64,000 nucleotides of DNA from assembly GCF_002287925.1 (NCBI RefSeq), contig NZ_CP016769.1, positions 186,001-250,000 of the forward strand, written 5' to 3'. Each line of letters begins with the position of its first letter. Positions within the stretch are counted from its first letter, which is position 1. Positions 9,514-19,430 of the stretch are shown piece by piece. A program made the translations under genes and the position numbers. Under the pieces are notes generated by a model, which was not told the origin of the DNA, made no database searches, and saw only the letters and a list, made by a program, of their open reading frames with translations. The stretch is from Candidatus Planktophila lacus. Its GTDB lineage: Bacteria; Actinomycetota; Actinomycetes; Nanopelagicales; Nanopelagicaceae.

Positions 9514-9522
9514 GGGTTAAAT

Positions 9523-10728
9523 CTACTCTTCTCCCAGAACGCTTGCGCGAGCTTCGCCTTTGGCGGCCCGGATACGCAGCATAGCGCCAGCCTTTAACTT
9601 TGTGGCATCGCGCACAATCTTTCCGTCATCGCTTTGGACCACTGAATATCCGCGGTCCATCGTTGATTGTGGTGAAAGCGAACGCAGGTGAGCGATAACG
9701 CCCTTGATCTCTTTCTTCTCAATATCAAGCAGCGCTTTGAATCCGCGGTGCGAGCGATCGCGCAAAGCGTTTAACTCTTCCACGCGAACTTTGACCATAA
9801 CGCTTGGGTCTTTCATCACCGGGCGATTGCGCAGTTGAGATATCTGGTTTAACTCGTAATCGATCGTTGAAACTAGGCGGCGATATATGCGATCGCGGAT
9901 CTTATTTATATCGGTGATCTCTTGCTCGATATCTGGCACCACACGCTTTGCCGCATCAGTCGGTGTTGATGCGCGGTAATCGGCGACTAAATCAAGGAGC
10001 GGTGAATCTTTCTCGTGGCCAATTGCGCTAACAATTGGTGTTTCACAACTTGCGGCAAGGCGAACCAGACTCTCATCGCTAAATGGCAATAGATCTTCAA
10101 AGGATCCGCCGCCACGAGTAATGATGATGACATCAACATCTTCGATACTTTCTAATTCGCGCAGCGCCTCGGACACTTCAACAACCGCTGCGGCGCCTTG
10201 CACTGCAACTTCGCGGATCTCAAATTGAACTGCCGGCCAACGACGTCGTGCGTTTTCAACAACATCTTTCTCGGCATCGGTATTGCGACCGCAGATCAAA
10301 CCAACTTTGCGTGGCAAGAGCGGAAGAGCGACTTTGCGATCTGCGCTAAACAAACCTTCAGCCGCCAGCACGCCCTTGAGCGCTTCAAGGCGTGCAAGTA
10401 GTTCACCAACGCCAACTTGGCGAATCTCTTTTGCTGACATTGTGAGCGAACCATTTTTAGTAAACCAAGATGCTTTCGCGTGAATAACAACGCGTGCATT
10501 TGCCGGCAGCGGTTGAACAGCAGCCAAAACGTTTTTGTAACACATCACTGAAAGGCTCATATCAACTGATGTATCGCGCAGGCGCATAAAGGCCATTCCG
10601 CCGCTGCGTTCGTTGAGTTCGGAGATCTCGCCTTCAATCCATATTGGTCCGAGGCGTTCTACATATTCTTTGATCGCCTCTGAAACCACCCGTACTGGCG
10701 CGGGGGATTCGCTTGAAGTTTCGAACAT
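9523..10728 (-). CDS. xseA: Exodeoxyribonuclease VII large subunit
   Basis: Catalytic subunit of ExoVII, 401 residues. The N-terminal OB-fold binds single-stranded DNA (residues about 10-105, with WIEGEISE). The catalytic domain contains the conserved [14 protein letters not shown], a [13 protein letters not shown]-like block and [24 protein letters not shown]. It ends in a helical region and a small SMDRGYSVV segment. There is no ribosome binding site; TAGGCT lies 6 nt upstream of the ATG on the coding strand, and ispH starts divergently 26 bp away. Confidence 0.96.
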   Translation of the reverse strand: MFETSSESPAPVRVVSEAIKEYVERLGPIWIEGEISELNERSGGMAFMRLRDTSVDMSLSVMCYKNVLAAVQPLPANARVVIHAKASWFTKNGSLTMSAKEIRQVGVGELLARLEALKGVLAAEGLFSADRKVALPLLPRKVGLICGRNTDAEKDVVENARRRWPAVQFEIREVAVQGAAAVVEVSEALRELESIEDVDVIIITRGGGSFEDLLPFSDESLVRLAASCETPIVSAIGHEKDSPLLDLVADYRASTPTDAAKRVVPDIEQEITDINKIRDRIYRRLVSTIDYELNQISQLRNRPVMKDPSVMVKVRVEELNALRDRSHRGFKALLDIEKKEIKGVIAHLRSLSPQSTMDRGYSVVQSDDGKIVRDATKLKAGAMLRIRAAKGEARASVLGEE

Positions 10729-10734
10729 GGGGCG

Positions 10735-10747
10735 AGCCTAATAGACT
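10735..10747. promoter_or_regulatory. Divergent leaderless promoters xseA/ispH
   Basis: On the minus strand TAGGCT (10740 to 10735) ends 6 nt before the xseA ATG; on the plus strand TAGACT (10742-10747) ends 7 nt before the ispH ATG. Both fit TANNNT with transcription starting at or next to the start codon. Neither gene has a Shine-Dalgarno sequence. Assignment is by inspection only. Confidence 0.6.
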
Positions 10748-10754
10748 CACCCAC

Positions 10755-11708
10755 ATGGCTAAGAGAGTTCTCCTTGCAGCGCCACGCGGATATTGCGCCG
10801 GCGTAGACCGTGCGGTCATTACCGTGGAAAAGTCCCTCGAACTCTATGGCGCTCCAATTTATGTCCGCAAAGAGATCGTCCACAACAAGCATGTGGTCTC
10901 TACCCTCGAAGCCCGCGGAGTTATCTTCGTTAACGAGACCGATGAAGTTCCAGAAGGTTCAACAGTTGTCTTCTCGGCACATGGAGTCTCTCCTGCAGTT
11001 CACGAACAAGCGGCAGCGCGCAATCTAAAAACTATTGATGCAACTTGTCCTTTGGTAACAAAGGTTCACAACGAGGTAAAACGTTTTGCTGATGATGAAA
11101 CTGAAATTCTCTTAATTGGTCACAATGGCCACGAAGAAGTTGAAGGTACCGCTGGAGAAGCTCCAGGCAAGGTGCGCATCGTCGATGGTCTTGATGAAGC
11201 GCGCACAATCGTCCCAACGCCAGGAAAGAAATTGGTTTGGCTTACTCAAACAACGTTGAGCGTTGATGAGACTATGCAATCTGTTGCAATCCTTAAAGAG
11301 CGATTCCCAGAGATCGCTAATCCACCATCTGATGACATTTGTTATGCAACGCAGAACCGTCAAGAAGCGATTAAGCAGATTGCCCCACAAGCAGAATTAG
11401 TAATCGTGGTTGGTTCAACCAACTCTTCAAACTCAGTTCGCTTAGTAGAAGTTGCTAAAGAATATGGCGCAGCAAACGCTTATCTAATCGATTTTGCTGA
11501 AGAGGCCGATGATGCATGGCTAAATGGCGTTGAGACTATTGGCGTTACAAGCGGTGCATCAGTGCCTGAGATTTTGGTTCGCGATCTATTGGCTTGGCTC
11601 GCAGAACGTGGCTTTGGCAGCGTTGAAGAAGTGACTGCTACACAAGAGACGCTTCTTTTTGCACTTCCTCCTGAGCTACGTAAAGAGTTAAAGACCGCCG
11701 GTAAGTAA
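10755..11708 (+). CDS. ispH: 4-hydroxy-3-methylbut-2-enyl diphosphate reductase
   Basis: Last enzyme of the MEP isoprenoid pathway; reduces HMBPP to IPP and DMAPP with an iron-sulfur cluster. The 317-residue protein has the three cluster cysteines in [19 protein letters not shown] and [11 protein letters not shown], plus the [11 protein letters not shown] substrate-binding segment and the [11 protein letters not shown] block. The ATG at 10755 matches the family N-terminus ([19 protein letters not shown]); an upstream GTG would enter xseA. The order xseB, xseA, ispH, DUF6542, ychF is the one seen in mycobacteria. The product feeds UppS, encoded 6 kb upstream. Confidence 0.97.
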   Translation: MAKRVLLAAPRGYCAGVDRAVITVEKSLELYGAPIYVRKEIVHNKHVVSTLEARGVIFVNETDEVPEGSTVVFSAHGVSPAVHEQAAARNLKTIDATCPLVTKVHNEVKRFADDETEILLIGHNGHEEVEGTAGEAPGKVRIVDGLDEARTIVPTPGKKLVWLTQTTLSVDETMQSVAILKERFPEIANPPSDDICYATQNRQEAIKQIAPQAELVIVVGSTNSSNSVRLVEVAKEYGAANAYLIDFAEEADDAWLNGVETIGVTSGASVPEILVRDLLAWLAERGFGSVEEVTATQETLLFALPPELRKELKTAGK

Positions 11709-11717
11709 GGATCTAAA

Positions 11718-13214
11718 GTGAAAAAGATCGGATTATTGTTTTCGATCTTGGCGTTAGTTCTATCCTCAACACAAGCGATAGCTGCTGAAAACGTCTCAGT
11801 AAGTATTGGCGTGGATAATCAGAACGATAACGTTTATGAATCTGAGATAAAGAAAGTTAACTGGGTTGGGATTAATAATGGCTTGCCCTACATGTATGGT
11901 CTCCAAAAGTGTGAAAGTTTCAACGATTTAGATTGCCTTAATTCCAATCCGGTCGGAATCGTGGCTACAACTATTCTGCCGCTCTGCAATGCGGAGAATA
12001 AATCCAATTGCCTTCTACTTCTACGAATAGGCATCGCTGGTGGCGATAAAGTTGAAGCCAGTTATTTGGGCTCCGCTGACGGAAACACGTTTCCTAGCGA
12101 TGCTGCCAATGGAATTTCGGCAGGATCTACTTCGAGCATTTTTTTAGTAAAGGATAAAGACGGCGTCCAGCGATACTTTGCATTGACAGCACAGATACAA
12201 CAATTAAAGTCTCGTAAATTACCTGTTGGGTATCGCGACGTACAGGTTCCATACTTTAGCGTTGACATTAAAGAGATTAATTTAAATTCACTAGGGCAAT
12301 GCCTATTCTTGTTTAAAGATAAATGTGTAACTCATAAAACCACTGGAACATTTTCTGCAGAAGTTAAATTACGCCTCAGTAATGATCCACCAAAGTGGCT
12401 CGCGGGAAGAATGGCAGATCCAACAATTAAGTTCACCAAGTTAGCTCAGGGCAAGGAAGTAGTTATCTCCGGCGCAAGTGTTGCTGTGCCACTAATCGAA
12501 GGTAGCGTCCCTACATCATTATTCGCTAAATACCCAAGAGGCATAACTAGCCAAATTGTAAACACTGCCGCGCAAAATGGAACAAATGTAGAAATCGATT
12601 CAGGACTTGCAATTATGTATGCCACAGATGTGTTTACTGCGCTAAAAGAGAAATCAACTAAAGTTGTGAATTTCTGGAATATAAATGGATCTTCTCCGTT
12701 TACCGCTTTTTGTGCCGAGGATCTACAAGTTGACTGTCTTCAAGGTGGTAGCGGACCCTGCGTTGAGCAATCTAAAGACTTTGTTGGATTGCTTGCCACG
12801 AATGCCCTTATATTCAATAGAAACCCACCTCGTTTAATTGGCGATGAAATACAGTTTTTACTCGCATCCCCACACTTGTTGCCGAACTCCCAAGCCACAG
12901 TTGGAAACTTCAATTTAGAAGCGTCATCGAGCATGCTCCGATGTATTTATGGGCTGCCCGATCTACCGCTCTTTGCTGAAATCTCAGTGGTAAATGATGC
13001 AGGTATAGAGAAAATTGCCACTAAGTCGTTCTTGGAGAAAAAAGGAGTCTCATATATTTCCGTGAATAACTTTTCGTTTTCAGTGCCGAAAATTAAGATC
13101 AAGCTGTATCAATCAAAGAAGCGAGTAACAATTAACTGCGTTAAGGGAAAAGTTAAGAAGTCAGTTAGCGGAGTAAAGCCAACCTGCCCAAAGGGCTATA
13201 AAAAAGTTGCTTAA
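11718..13214 (+). CDS. Secreted protein of unknown function with C-terminal tag
   Basis: A 498-residue protein with a clear signal peptide (basic MKK start, hydrophobic core, AIAA cleavage region near residue 22) and no other membrane segment. The start is GTG at 11718 behind an AAGGA site. I recognise no catalytic domain. It contains several spaced cysteines (for example KCESFNDLDCL and LPLCNAENKSNC) and is mostly beta-rich in appearance. Its last 100 residues resemble the end of the protein at 30162, and it ends with the shared tag (C-V-K-G-K ... T-C-P-K-G-Y-K-K). It sits 9 nt after ispH, but its base usage looks more AT-rich than that of ispH, and it is probably an independent surface gene. 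Confidence 0.8.
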   Translation: MKKIGLLFSILALVLSSTQAIAAENVSVSIGVDNQNDNVYESEIKKVNWVGINNGLPYMYGLQKCESFNDLDCLNSNPVGIVATTILPLCNAENKSNCLLLLRIGIAGGDKVEASYLGSADGNTFPSDAANGISAGSTSSIFLVKDKDGVQRYFALTAQIQQLKSRKLPVGYRDVQVPYFSVDIKEINLNSLGQCLFLFKDKCVTHKTTGTFSAEVKLRLSNDPPKWLAGRMADPTIKFTKLAQGKEVVISGASVAVPLIEGSVPTSLFAKYPRGITSQIVNTAAQNGTNVEIDSGLAIMYATDVFTALKEKSTKVVNFWNINGSSPFTAFCAEDLQVDCLQGGSGPCVEQSKDFVGLLATNALIFNRNPPRLIGDEIQFLLASPHLLPNSQATVGNFNLEASSSMLRCIYGLPDLPLFAEISVVNDAGIEKIATKSFLEKKGVSYISVNNFSFSVPKIKIKLYQSKKRVTINCVKGKVKKSVSGVKPTCPKGYKKVA

Positions 13215-13624
13215 CCGCGTGGCTTTGGTTTACGCGCTTTTGCTTTCTCGTTAAGAAATACAAACCAGCCATAAAGTGCGCTAACCATTAGGTATGGAGC
13301 GATGCTGGCAAGAGATGCGATGAAATCAATTCCTAAACGAGATGGCTTAAATCCAACAGAGAGAATTAGATAGAGCAAGACTGTTGCTGCATATGCCAAA
13401 GGCGGCGTAACAACAGAGACGTATGTTGTGCCTTTGCGCCCAAAGCGAAGACCTCCGTAGAGAACAAAGCAGATGATCAGGCCTGAGACGATGCCGGCGC
13501 CGCTGCGGATAAGAAGTTCAAGGCCGGCAAAGAGCGCGATAAATAAAGTTTGCAGAACGACTACGCCTTCTTTCTTTAGGCCAGGGCCTTTGATCAAAGG
13601 TTTTGTATCTACATTTGTGCTCAT
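13211..13624 (-). CDS. DUF6542-like membrane protein
   Basis: A 137-residue protein with about four transmembrane helices (residues about 22-38, 42-58, 70-90 and 103-122), a GLRFGRKG loop and a VVTPPLAYA motif, ending in a basic tail. The SVVTPPL-type motif after a basic loop and its place between ispH and ychF match the actinobacterial DUF6542 family (Rv1111c position in M. tuberculosis). The start overlaps the rmuC stop as ATGA. The 3' end overlaps the convergent secreted-protein gene by 4 nt. Function unknown. Confidence 0.75.
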   Translation of the reverse strand: MSTNVDTKPLIKGPGLKKEGVVVLQTLFIALFAGLELLIRSGAGIVSGLIICFVLYGGLRFGRKGTTYVSVVTPPLAYAATVLLYLILSVGFKPSRLGIDFIASLASIAPYLMVSALYGWFVFLNEKAKARKPKPRG

Positions 13625-14778
13625 TCTTCATCCTTTACTTCTTCTGCATCAATGAAATCTTCTTCGCCGCCGAGTTCGGAGTTCTTTAACTCACGCACTT
13701 CAGCAGGCGCATCTGGGTAGGTAAGTGAGAGTTTATCTTTATCTCCCGAGACTCCAAAGCTAATGATCTTGGCTGCGGCGCGCTTAACAGTTGATTCGGC
13801 AGTTGGAATTAACTCGCCATACGCCTTGGAGAGTGAATTAAGTGCTGTACCGACCTTGATGATCTTGGTGTGGAGCAGCGTTAAATCTTTCATAAAGAGA
13901 CCGGCAGATTTAGCAATGTTTTCAGCATTTAGCGCTACAGAGTTGCGCGAGTAAACATTGCCGATAGTGCGCAGCAGAGCCATCATCGAAGTAGGTGTTG
14001 CGATGGTTACGTTTTGCTTAAAGGCAGTGTCAAGAAATAGCGGATCAACGCGAAGCGCCTCGGTGAGCAGTGATTCAAATGGAACAAAGAGGATTACAAA
14101 ATCTGGTGAATCTTGTGACTCGTGATAACCGCGCTTGGCAAGAGCGGTAACGTGGCTGGCGAGATCTTTCTTATGTTCAAGGAATAAACGTTCGCGCTCG
14201 GCGCCATCTTCAACTTCGTGGGCTTCAATGAAGCGATCAAATGGAAACTTGGAGTCGATAAATAATTTGGTGCCACCAGGCATGCGCACGGTGATGTCGG
14301 GGATACCGGATGAGTCATCATCAGTTGTGGAACGCTGCGCGGTGTATTCGATGCCCTTATGAAGACCTGCATCCTCTAGCATGAGTTCTAGTTGTGCTTC
14401 GCCGAATTTTCCGCGCTTCTGTGAATGTGAAAGCGCACCTGCAATTGCCTTGGTCTGCGCAACAAGTGATTCGTTGTGGTTAGACATCGCCTTTACTTGA
14501 GTGCGGATATCGGATTCTGCTTCGATGCGACGACGATCGGCATCAGATGCTTCCTTCTGCAATTTCTCCATCGCACTTTTCATCGCTTCAATTTCTGTTG
14601 CCAGCTTTGATCCCGCCATTGCGTTATCGCGTTCGGATTTATATAAATCTCGTTCGGCGCGCACTGATGCAAACTCTGCAGCAGAGACGCCATCTTTCGA
14701 GGTGCGCCTGCTTGCGATGAAATAACCGAGAACGAGCCCGATAACGAGTGTAAGAATGGCCACTGCTGCGCTTGACAT
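13621..14778 (-). CDS. rmuC: RmuC-family DNA recombination protein
   Basis: RmuC limits inversions and rearrangements at repeats and is predicted to be a membrane-anchored nuclease. The 385-residue protein has an N-terminal hydrophobic anchor (residues 4-22), a coiled coil (about 30-100) and the RmuC domain with SQKRGKFGEAQLE, PDITVRMPGG, FIDSKFPFDRF and VILFVPFESLL-TEAL blocks. The tail is acidic. It is transcribed ahead of the DUF6542 gene and divergent from ychF (51 bp). Confidence 0.93.
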   Translation of the reverse strand: MSSAAVAILTLVIGLVLGYFIASRRTSKDGVSAAEFASVRAERDLYKSERDNAMAGSKLATEIEAMKSAMEKLQKEASDADRRRIEAESDIRTQVKAMSNHNESLVAQTKAIAGALSHSQKRGKFGEAQLELMLEDAGLHKGIEYTAQRSTTDDDSSGIPDITVRMPGGTKLFIDSKFPFDRFIEAHEVEDGAERERLFLEHKKDLASHVTALAKRGYHESQDSPDFVILFVPFESLLTEALRVDPLFLDTAFKQNVTIATPTSMMALLRTIGNVYSRNSVALNAENIAKSAGLFMKDLTLLHTKIIKVGTALNSLSKAYGELIPTAESTVKRAAAKIISFGVSGDKDKLSLTYPDAPAEVRELKNSELGGEEDFIDAEEVKDEE

Positions 14779-14829
14779 GGGCCTATCGTGGCAGGAAGCA
14801 CCGACAATGGCGCGTAGGCTCTACTCCTT

Positions 14830-15903
14830 ATGAGCCTGTCAATTGGAATCGTCGGACTGCCAAACGTTGGAAAGTCGACCCTCTTTAATGCGCTCACCAA
14901 AAATAACGTCCTCGCCGCTAACTATCCCTTCGCCACCATCGAGCCAAACGTCGGCGTCGTAGGCGTACCGGATGAGCGTTTAGCCAAACTGGCGACAATC
15001 TTTAGCTCTGAGAAGTTGCTTCCAGCGGCCCTATCTTTCGTAGATATCGCAGGCATTGTTAAGGGCGCATCAGAAGGTGCTGGCCTTGGAAATAAATTCT
15101 TAGCCAATATCCGCGAAACCGATGCGATCTGTCAGGTAATCCGCGTCTTCACCGATGGCGATGTTGTGCACGTTGACGGGCGCATCGATCCGGGTAGCGA
15201 TATGGAAACGATTAATACAGAACTGGCGCTCGCTGATTTACAGACAATTGAGAAAGCGCTGCCCCGTCTTGAAAAAGAAGCACGTACCAATAAAGAGATT
15301 GCGCCAGTTGTAGAAGCAGTTAAGAAAGCTGAAGCGCACTTGCAGAGCGGAAAGCCACTTTCATCATCAGGTCTTGATCTAGAACTTCTTCGCGATCTTC
15401 ACTTGTTAACTGCAAAGCCATTCTTATATGTATTTAACGTTGATGCCGCAGAACTTAACGATGGCGATCTGCGTAAGAAGTTGGCTGATCTTGTCGCACC
15501 AGCAGAGGCGATCTTCCTTGATGCTAAGACTGAAGCAGAGCTTGCTGAACTCAGTGATGAAGATGCTTTAGAACTCTTGCAATCAATCGGAATGAAAGAG
15601 CCGGGCCTTGCAACTCTGGCCCGCGTTGGATTTAGCGTTCTTGGACTACAGACTTATTTAACTGCTGGTCCAAAAGAAGCGCGCGCTTGGACAATTCATA
15701 AAGGTGACACGGCTCCAATGGCGGCCGGTGTTATCCATACCGATTTCCAAAAAGGATTTATCAAAGCCGAAATTGTTAGCTTTGAAGATCTAATTGCCGC
15801 AGGATCAATGGCTGAAGCGAAAGCTAAAGGCAAGGTCCGTATGGAAGGCAAGGAATATGTGATGGCCGATGGAGACGTTGTGGAGTTTAGATTTAACGTT
15901 TGA
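14830..15903 (+). CDS. ychF: Redox-regulated ATPase YchF (OLA1-type)
   Basis: A universally conserved Obg-related P-loop protein that binds ATP and associates with ribosomes. The 357-residue protein has GLPNVGKSTLFNALT (P-loop), switch residues in DIAGIVKGASEGAGLGN, a coiled-coil insertion, and a C-terminal TGS domain ending in VMADGDVVEFRFNV. There is no ribosome binding site. TAGGCT lies 9 nt before the ATG, somewhat further than in other leaderless candidates here. Convergent with the aminotransferase gene, whose stop directly abuts its own. Confidence 0.97.
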   Translation: MSLSIGIVGLPNVGKSTLFNALTKNNVLAANYPFATIEPNVGVVGVPDERLAKLATIFSSEKLLPAALSFVDIAGIVKGASEGAGLGNKFLANIRETDAICQVIRVFTDGDVVHVDGRIDPGSDMETINTELALADLQTIEKALPRLEKEARTNKEIAPVVEAVKKAEAHLQSGKPLSSSGLDLELLRDLHLLTAKPFLYVFNVDAAELNDGDLRKKLADLVAPAEAIFLDAKTEAELAELSDEDALELLQSIGMKEPGLATLARVGFSVLGLQTYLTAGPKEARAWTIHKGDTAPMAAGVIHTDFQKGFIKAEIVSFEDLIAAGSMAEAKAKGKVRMEGKEYVMADGDVVEFRFNV

Positions 15904-17256
15904 TTACGCGCCGGTGTAGTGCTTCGCAATCTCACCAAGTGATTTATCAATAATCTCTAAGCCAAGTTTCGCATCTGCTTCACTGATATTGCATGGTGGG
16001 CATAAGTGAATACGGTTGAAGTTATTAAATGGCATTAGCCCGTTCTTCTTACAGGCCGCTACTAATTCATTCATCGCAGGACTTGAAGCGCCATAAGGTG
16101 CAAGTGGTGCACGTGTTGCGCGATCTGTAACTAGATCAACACCCCAGAAGACGCCCATGCCGCGAATATCGCCGATTAACTTATGTTTCTTCGCCATTTC
16201 GTGAAGCCCAGGGCCAAGAATCTTTTCACCGATAGTCGCTGCATTCTCGACCATCTTCTCTTCCTTCATTACTTGAATCGTTGCAACGGCAGTTGCAGTG
16301 GCAAGTGGGTGGCCCATATAAGTGAGTCCACCTGGGAAAACGGTTTCATCAAAAGTCTTTGCAACATCGCCGCTGATTACAACGCCACCAAGCGGGATGT
16401 AACCGGATGTAACGCCCTTCGCGAAGGTAATTAGATCTGGCGTAGCTGCTGAGTGCTGGAATCCAAACCATTTACCAGTGCGACCAAAGCCAGCCATAAC
16501 TTCATCTGCAATCCAAAGAATCTTGTACTTATCGCAGAGCGCGCGAACGCCTTCGAGATAACCCTTAGGTGGAACTAATACACCGGCAGTTCCGGGAATT
16601 GATTCGATCAAAATTGCGGCAATTGTGTTTGGACCTTCAAAGATAATTGTCTGCTCGAGATGCTCTAAAGCGCGTGCACATTCTTGCGCTTCATCAGTTG
16701 CCCAGAATGAAGTGCGGTAAAGGTAAGGCCCCCAGAAGTGAACATGTCCGAAGGCAAATTCATTTGGGAAGCGGCGTGGATCGCCAGTTGCATTAATAGC
16801 AGCGCCAGTATTGCCGTGATAAGAACGGTAAGTAGATAGAACTTTATGTTTGCGAGTATGTAAACGCGCCATGCGAATTGCGTTTTCAATCGCGTCGGCA
16901 CCGGCTGTTGTGAAAAATACTTTTGCGAACTTATCGCCGGCTAATTCAACGATGTCGCGTGCTGCCTGGTTACGAACTTCGCTGGCATGTTGTGGCGCCA
17001 TAGTTGTAATAATTGCGGCTTGCTCTTGAATCGCCTTAACAACCTTTGGATGTTGGTGACCAATATTGGTAAAGACAAGTTGTGAAGAGAAATCTAGGTA
17101 AGTGTTTCCTTCGTAATCCCAGAAACGTGATCCAGCGCTTCCTGAAATTGGAAGTGGCTTAATTGCGCCCTGCGCAGACCATGAGTGAAAGACAAATTCA
17201 TGATCATCAGCTGAAATCGCTGCGCTCTTTGCTGGATCGTTAACTGCTTGTGACAT
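15904..17256 (-). CDS. Class III PLP-dependent aminotransferase
   Basis: A 450-residue fold-type I aminotransferase using pyridoxal phosphate. Visible are the SYHGNT block, the IADEVMAGFGRTGKWFGF segment with the cofactor-binding Asp, and the Schiff-base lysine in LITFAKGVTSGYIPLGG. Several features, such as WGPYLYRTSFWA and the spacing, resemble omega-amino-acid or taurine:pyruvate aminotransferases, but the substrate is not fixed by sequence. An AGAGG site lies 7 nt before the ATG. The 205 bp to the divergent typA gene contain no gene and no recognisable element. It is a single-gene unit; a role in using amines or taurine is inference. Confidence 0.9.
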   Translation of the reverse strand: MSQAVNDPAKSAAISADDHEFVFHSWSAQGAIKPLPISGSAGSRFWDYEGNTYLDFSSQLVFTNIGHQHPKVVKAIQEQAAIITTMAPQHASEVRNQAARDIVELAGDKFAKVFFTTAGADAIENAIRMARLHTRKHKVLSTYRSYHGNTGAAINATGDPRRFPNEFAFGHVHFWGPYLYRTSFWATDEAQECARALEHLEQTIIFEGPNTIAAILIESIPGTAGVLVPPKGYLEGVRALCDKYKILWIADEVMAGFGRTGKWFGFQHSAATPDLITFAKGVTSGYIPLGGVVISGDVAKTFDETVFPGGLTYMGHPLATATAVATIQVMKEEKMVENAATIGEKILGPGLHEMAKKHKLIGDIRGMGVFWGVDLVTDRATRAPLAPYGASSPAMNELVAACKKNGLMPFNNFNRIHLCPPCNISEADAKLGLEIIDKSLGEIAKHYTGA

Positions 17257-17461
17257 CTTCCAACCTCTTCATTATTGGGTTCGTACTTGAATCTTATTTG
17301 GATCCAGTAGGCATTTAGTATGTAGTAAATCACTCAAATAATGAAGAATTCTCATCGCCTCTACGCGGGTAATTAGTCCTTATGCAGAGCCTTTAGTACG
17401 ATCGCCTCTTGTCTGAATGAGATTTCCTTATTCCTAGTGATGCCTAACGAAAGTTGCTCCT

Positions 17462-19366
17462 TTGTCTAAGAAACAAGCCCACCTAAAAGATCTGCCAGTT
17501 AAAAAGCGCGAAGATTTGCGTAACGTAGCGATCATCGCTCACGTTGACCACGGCAAGACCACTCTGGTCGATGCCATGCTTTGGCAATCCGGTGCATTTG
17601 CAGCACACAAGGTTCAGGGCGAAGGCCAAGATCGCATGATGGATTCAATGGATCTAGAACGCGAAAAGGGAATTACGATCCTTGCCAAGAACACTGCGGT
17701 AAAGCGCGGCAACACAATCGTTAACATTATTGATACTCCAGGCCACGCTGACTTCGGTGGCGAAGTAGAACGCGGACTTGAAATGGTCGACGGCGTAATT
17801 TTGCTAGTTGATGCTTCTGAAGGCCCACTTCCACAGACTCGTTTCGTATTGCGTAAAGCGCTAGAAAAGAATTTGCCAGTTATTTTGTTGATCAACAAGG
17901 TCGACCGTCCCGATTCACGTATCGCTGAAGTTGTCGATGAAGCCTACGAACTCTTCCTTGATCTTGGCGCAACTGAAGAACAGATTGAATTTCCGGTTGT
18001 ATACGCATCTGCCAAAGCAGGTCGTGCATCGCTTAAGCGTCCTGCTGATGGCGGAATGCCAGAAGAAGAGAACCTCGATGTTTTATTCGACACTATCTTC
18101 TCTGCAATTCCTGCGCCTGTTTATCACGAAGGTGCACCACTACAAGCGCACGTTACAAACCTTGACTCTTCACCATTCTTGGGACGTCTTGCACTATGTC
18201 GCGTCCGCGAAGGTGTAATTAAAAAGGGCCAGACCGTTACTTGGATTAAGACAGATGGAACTCAAGAGCGCGTAAAGATTTCAGAACTACTAATTACTGA
18301 AGCGCTAGAACGCGTTCCAGCACTTGAGGCTCATCCCGGCGATATCATCGCTGTTGCAGGTATCGAAACAATTACCTTGGGCGAAACCCTTGCTGATAAT
18401 GAGAGCCCGCATGCGCTTCCACTGATCATCGTGGATGAACCATCTATCTCAATGACAATTGGTATCAATACTTCTCCACTTGCTGGCAAAAGCGGAAAAA
18501 TGCTTACTGCGCGCCAAGTTAAGGGCCGCCTTGATGCAGAACTAGTGGGTAACGTTTCGCTGCGTGTTCTAAATACTGAACGTCCTGATACTTGGGAAGT
18601 ACAAGGTCGCGGAGAACTTCAGCTTGCAGTACTTGTTGAAATCATGAAGCGCGAAGGCTTCGAACTAACTGTTGGTAAGCCACAGGTAGTTATCAAGAAG
18701 ATCGACGGAAAAATTCACGAACCGATGGAGCGTTTAACAATTGATGCACCTGAAGAATATCTCGGTGTACTTACTCAGTTGATGGCGCTTCGCAAGGGCC
18801 GCATGGAACAAATGGTTAACCACGGAACCGGTTGGATCCGTCTTGATTACAAGGTTCCATCACGTGGCTTGATCGGTTTCCGTACCGAGTTCTTAACTGA
18901 AACTCGCGGTACAGGTTTGCTCCACCACGTCTTTGATGGTTACGAGCCTTGGTACGGCGATATCCGTACACGTGCAACCGGATCGCTTGTTTCAGACCGT
19001 ATGGGAACAGTTACTTCTTACGCACTTTACGGAACACAAGATCGCGGAACAATATTTGTTGAGCCAGGCGATGAAGTTTACGAAGGCATGGTTATCGGCG
19101 AGAACTCTCGCAGCGATGACATGGACGTTAACTGTGTTCGCGAAAAGAAACTTACAAATATGCGCGCATCAGGAACTGACGAATCAGAGCGCTTGATTCC
19201 GCCAAAGAAGTTAAATATGGAAGGCGCTCTCGAATTCTGTCGCGAAGATGAATGCGTAGAAGTAACGCCTGCTGTAGTACGTATCCGCAAGGTGACTTTA
19301 AATGGTGACGAGCGCGCACGTGCGACTTCTCGCCAGAAGAAAGCCAACCTGGCTGCAGATAGTTAA
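17462..19366 (+). CDS. typA: Ribosome-associated GTPase TypA/BipA
   Basis: A translational GTPase related to EF-G that aids ribosome assembly and stress growth. The 634-residue protein has the G1 motif AHVDHGKTT, the switch region EREKGITI, DTPGHADFGGEVER and NKVDRPDSR, followed by the beta-barrel, EF-G-like domains and the BipA-specific C-terminal domain with SRGLIGFRTEFLTETRGTG. The start is TTG at 17462 (SKKQAHLKDLPVKKREDLRN); no ATG is in frame upstream. A CACGCT/AGCGTG hairpin at 19372-19388 follows the stop but has no T-run. Confidence 0.95.
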   Translation: MSKKQAHLKDLPVKKREDLRNVAIIAHVDHGKTTLVDAMLWQSGAFAAHKVQGEGQDRMMDSMDLEREKGITILAKNTAVKRGNTIVNIIDTPGHADFGGEVERGLEMVDGVILLVDASEGPLPQTRFVLRKALEKNLPVILLINKVDRPDSRIAEVVDEAYELFLDLGATEEQIEFPVVYASAKAGRASLKRPADGGMPEEENLDVLFDTIFSAIPAPVYHEGAPLQAHVTNLDSSPFLGRLALCRVREGVIKKGQTVTWIKTDGTQERVKISELLITEALERVPALEAHPGDIIAVAGIETITLGETLADNESPHALPLIIVDEPSISMTIGINTSPLAGKSGKMLTARQVKGRLDAELVGNVSLRVLNTERPDTWEVQGRGELQLAVLVEIMKREGFELTVGKPQVVIKKIDGKIHEPMERLTIDAPEEYLGVLTQLMALRKGRMEQMVNHGTGWIRLDYKVPSRGLIGFRTEFLTETRGTGLLHHVFDGYEPWYGDIRTRATGSLVSDRMGTVTSYALYGTQDRGTIFVEPGDEVYEGMVIGENSRSDDMDVNCVREKKLTNMRASGTDESERLIPPKKLNMEGALEFCREDECVEVTPAVVRIRKVTLNGDERARATSRQKKANLAADS

Positions 19367-19430
19367 GCCTGCACGCTTTAAAAGCGTGTAATTGGAATAA
19401 AAGTCAGTGGTCTGGGGTTCAATACCTCAT

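Noticed and set aside
19372-19388. Hairpin after typA as intrinsic terminator
   Set aside because: The stem is only 6 bp with a short AT loop and no T-run follows.
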